Origin: Acetobacteraceae bacterium
GTDB lineage: Bacteria > Pseudomonadota > Alphaproteobacteria > Acetobacterales > Acetobacteraceae
Assembly: GCA_003506895.1 (NCBI GenBank)
Contig: DNXO01000160.1
Coordinates: 23,396-77,236, forward strand
DNA length: 53,841 nt
Direction: 5' to 3'
Shown: positions 52,867-53,841 of the stretch, in pieces
Layout of the letters: every line of letters starts with the position of its first letter
Position numbering within the stretch: the first letter of the stretch is position 1
Translations under genes and position numbers: made by a program
Notes under the pieces: model-generated
The model's input: only the letters and a program-made list of their open reading frames with translations
Told to the model about the DNA's origin: nothing
Database searches by the model: none

Positions 52867-53841
52867 CTAGGCGTCACCGACGCCGATCTGTCCTGCCTTG
52901 ATCGCTTCCAGGAACAGCCGCCAATCGGCAAGGTTCTGGGCCGCATAGGCCACTGCGAAACTGACGATCGCGTTATCGAACGCCATCCCGGTCCCGATAT
53001 ACCCCGCTATCCTGGCGGGATCGCCCGAACGGGCATGAGCGCGGGCCAACGTCACGCCGCACAGCGTCGCATGATATGGCAGCGCGCCCTCCGCCAGGTC
53101 GGCACCAATCAATGCCAGCCGACTATCCTTCAATTGCCTGACGTAGCAGTGCTGATCGTCGCCCCGGTCCTCGGTCCAGCCGAGAAACAGATCGGGTACG
53201 GTCTGCATGATCCGCTGCCCCACCACCACCCGCTGCCCCTGGTTGCGATAAACGCTCGGTCCCGCATAGGGGGCCAATACCGATGTCTGTGCTTCCTTCA
53301 GCTGCAACAGCAGCGTCTGATCGTCGAGGGTCACGAACAATCCGATCGCACAGAAGGTCCCGACGCTGCCGACGCCAACGGCCTTGAACGCAACGTCGGC
53401 CAATTCGTAACGGTCCAGCAGGATGCGCCGCTCTTCCGGTAGCGACAGTTTGTAGGATTCGAATGCCGTGCGGGCCACGATCTCGTGGGTGTTATCGCGC
53501 TGGCCCGACAACGGGAAGATCAACGGCGGCTTCTCTTTTATTCGCCACTGGCCTTTCACTTTCTCGATCAATTTGGGATAGCCCGCATGGCCTGCTTCCG
53601 TGGCGATCCGCAGTCGGATCATTTCGCGGGAACGCAGCTTCTCGTCCGGGATCCCACCGAGTACGTCAGCGACATCCACCCGGGACCGCCACGAGGTCAG
53701 CGGGTCGAGCCTCGTCAGTTCCTGCATATGCCGCCGGTAGGCCTGCACCGCCGTGCCCGCCAAATGCCGGGCGGCTTTATCCCCCAGGTTGCGGGAGAGG
53801 GCGTCCACGGCGAAACTGGCGGCCAGGCGCTTGACGTCCCA
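52867..53841 (-). CDS. DUF2252 protein, 3' part (5' end outside window)
   Basis: The frame is open to the window edge and gives 324 visible residues. It begins DVKRLAASFAVDALSRN, a conserved DUF2252 stretch, so the GTG at 53806-53808 is internal, not the start. Other family-like segments are DVAFKAVGVGSVGTFC, LLLQLKEAQTSVL, QRVVVGQRIMQTVPDLFLGW and YVRQLKDSR. The family has a kinase-like fold and no established function. About 100 or more N-terminal residues are missing. It ends 54 bp before the aminotransferase start and may belong to the same transcript. Confidence 0.85.
   Translation of the reverse strand, partial: WDVKRLAASFAVDALSRNLGDKAARHLAGTAVQAYRRHMQELTRLDPLTSWRSRVDVADVLGGIPDEKLRSREMIRLRIATEAGHAGYPKLIEKVKGQWRIKEKPPLIFPLSGQRDNTHEIVARTAFESYKLSLPEERRILLDRYELADVAFKAVGVGSVGTFCAIGLFVTLDDQTLLLQLKEAQTSVLAPYAGPSVYRNQGQRVVVGQRIMQTVPDLFLGWTEDRGDDQHCYVRQLKDSRLALIGADLAEGALPYHATLCGVTLARAHARSGDPARIAGYIGTGMAFDNAIVSFAVAYAAQNLADWRLFLEAIKAGQIGVGDA

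Noticed and set aside
51841..53442. 533-codon plus-strand ORF
   Set aside because: Antisense to the aminotransferase and DUF2252 genes, with Arg/His-rich shadow composition.
1..53841. Search for CRISPR arrays, insertion sequences, prophage or attachment sites
   Set aside because: No regularly spaced direct repeats, transposase or integrase motifs, or terminal inverted repeats were seen by reading.

Overview
The window is GC-rich (roughly 65%), gene-dense alphaproteobacterial chromosome. An exosortase A (XrtA/PEP-CTERM) exopolysaccharide locus, an intracellular polyhydroxyalkanoate depolymerase, a SPINDLY-type TPR glycosyltransferase and the general gene style suggest a Rhodospirillales member, perhaps Acetobacteraceae. 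That placement is an inference. I see no transposase, integrase, phage gene, rRNA or CRISPR array.

1-8.2 kb: the 3' part of pyrG, a large double glycosyltransferase (two TPR-plus-transferase modules in one chain), an AT-rich 0.4 kb gap, an FkbM-like methyltransferase with a large C-terminal region I cannot assign, and a GT4 glycosyltransferase.

8.2-28.6 kb: the XrtA locus. Leftward lie prsT (TPR protein), prsR (sigma-54 activator), prsK (sensor kinase) and an EpsB-type initiating sugar transferase. Rightward, after a promoter and an unusual tRNA gene, lie a Wza-like export lipoprotein, a chain-length determinant, a tyrosine autokinase, an outer-membrane beta-barrel protein, a secretion ATPase, a polysaccharide deacetylase, a FemAB-like protein, the Stp1 glycosyltransferase and XrtA fused to an EpsI domain. 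Together they should build, modify and export an exopolysaccharide and process PEP-CTERM proteins encoded elsewhere. A near-consensus -24/-12 sigma-54 promoter lies between xrtA and a fatty acid desaturase, linking that enzyme to PrsK/PrsR.

28.6-42 kb: a two-domain GT2 glycosyltransferase, a coiled-coil protein divergent from a single-domain response regulator, an ABC-F ATPase, a rhodanese, a DUF2939 protein, dpaL and denD divergently arranged, a ClC-CBS transporter, an LLM flavin oxidoreductase and a cupin.

42-53.8 kb: a GST, phaZ, a DUF427 protein, a small membrane protein coupled to a CinA/PncC deamidase, a cytochrome P450, an orphan hypothetical gene, and a complete fluoride-response unit. 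That unit is a promoter, a crcB-type fluoride riboswitch, a possible 16-codon leader ORF, and a CLC-F-type fluoride exporter with a C-terminal DUF190 domain. The window ends with ggt, a class III aminotransferase and the 3' part of a DUF2252 gene.

The observations most worth a second look are the fluoride riboswitch with a sequence-predictable Shine-Dalgarno switch ahead of the CLC-F/DUF190 fusion, the tRNA with C33 and an apparent AAC anticodon upstream of the export operon, the sigma-54 promoter at the desaturase, and the double TPR glycosyltransferase.
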